From assembly GCA_020628975.1 (NCBI GenBank), contig JAHDEF010000111.1:1-6073 (forward strand): DNA of 6,073 nt. The letters run 5' to 3'. How positions within the stretch are numbered: position 1 is the stretch's first letter; every line of letters begins with the position of its first letter. Under the pieces are notes generated by a model that was not told the DNA's origin, made no database searches, and was given only the letters and a program-made list of their open reading frames with translations. The translations under genes were made by a program, and so were the position numbers. This document shows positions 5,729-6,073 of the stretch, piece by piece. The DNA is from Aquimarina sp. Lineage in GTDB: Bacteria; Bacteroidota; Bacteroidia; Flavobacteriales; Flavobacteriaceae.

Positions 5729-6073
5729 ATGAATAAAACTATTATAATATCAAATAGACTACCCGTTCAATTGCAAATTGACAAAAATAAGCTCGAAGCA
5801 ACCCCAAGTGTTGGCGGATTGGCAACAGGAATGAAATCAGTACATCGCGACGGAAATGGCATATGGATCGGTTGGAGTGGCCTAACAGACTCGCAACTGA
5901 CGCCCGAAATGAAAATCAACGTAAAAAATACATTAAAAGAGCACCAATGCGCACCAGTTTCTTTAACAGATAAAGAAATTGATGGCTTTTATTACGGTTT
6001 TAGTAACAAAACACTTTGGCCGCTTTTTCATTATTTCATGGAATATACAGAATTCGATCAAGAGGATTGGAAT
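5729..6073 (+). CDS. otsA: Trehalose-6-phosphate synthase (GT20), 5' part
   Basis: The first 115 residues of a GT20 glycosyltransferase that makes trehalose 6-phosphate from UDP-glucose and glucose 6-phosphate in the cytoplasm; the gene runs off the right edge. Visible family marks are SNRLPV (8-13, with the phosphate-binding Arg10), the nucleotide-sugar loop GGLATG (29-34), WIGWSG (46-51), YYGFSN (88-93) and LWPLFHY (96-102), in the same order as in E. coli OtsA. In many Bacteroidota this protein is fused to a C-terminal phosphatase (OtsB) and is about 730 residues long; whether that is so here is outside the window. The ATG follows an A-rich stretch (TTAAAAAAAATCTTAAAA) with no Shine-Dalgarno, and translation from it begins at the conserved first beta strand. 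It diverges from GH15, giving a synthesis/breakdown pair. Confidence 0.93.
   Translation, partial: MNKTIIISNRLPVQLQIDKNKLEATPSVGGLATGMKSVHRDGNGIWIGWSGLTDSQLTPEMKINVKNTLKEHQCAPVSLTDKEIDGFYYGFSNKTLWPLFHYFMEYTEFDQEDWN

Noticed and set aside
1..6073. Defence system, CRISPR array, toxin-antitoxin, tRNA or rRNA
   Set aside because: Genes present are ordinary envelope, regulatory and trehalose genes; no spaced repeat array or RNA-gene sequence was seen.

Overview
The window looks like chromosomal DNA from a marine-type or soil-type Flavobacteriaceae (Bacteroidota). It is AT-rich and start codons lack clear Shine-Dalgarno sequences. Promoter-like boxes fit the Bacteroidota form TTG-N19-TAnnTTTG. One lipoprotein has an acidic stretch right after its lipid-modified Cys, and the intergenic repeats resemble palindromes common in this family. 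No species can be named from the sequence alone.

Layout. On the minus strand at the left edge is a two-gene operon: a membrane-anchored OB-fold protein (176-622, TTG start) followed after 13 bases by the start of a YceI-like protein cut by the window edge (1-162). A 227-base divergent spacer holds a good promoter and a candidate direct-repeat operator. It leads into 850-1953, a LytTR DNA-binding protein with two transmembrane segments and a Cache-like extracytoplasmic sensor in place of a receiver domain. The next gap (1954-2314) is largely a palindromic element made of two REP-like hairpins inside a long inverted repeat. It is followed by a promoter and an orphan lipoprotein (2315-2866), then a MarC-family membrane protein (3016-3633). 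Between MarC and the convergent GH15 gene lies a second MITE-like palindromic element (3658-3803). The right end is a trehalose locus: a cytoplasmic GH15 hydrolase (3824-5635, minus) diverges from a trehalose-6-phosphate synthase gene (5729 onward, plus, cut by the window end).

How the genes fit together. The best-supported functional link is GH15 plus OtsA, a synthesis/breakdown pair for trehalose, probably in osmotic or desiccation stress. YceI and the OB-fold protein form a small envelope operon. The LytTR protein is probably a one-component membrane sensor-regulator that may control itself. Its other targets are unknown, and the lipoprotein and MarC cannot be tied to it from sequence. I see no mobile gene cassette, CRISPR array, RNA gene or defence system. 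The less ordinary items are the membrane LytTR architecture with its repeat operator and the two structured intergenic elements.
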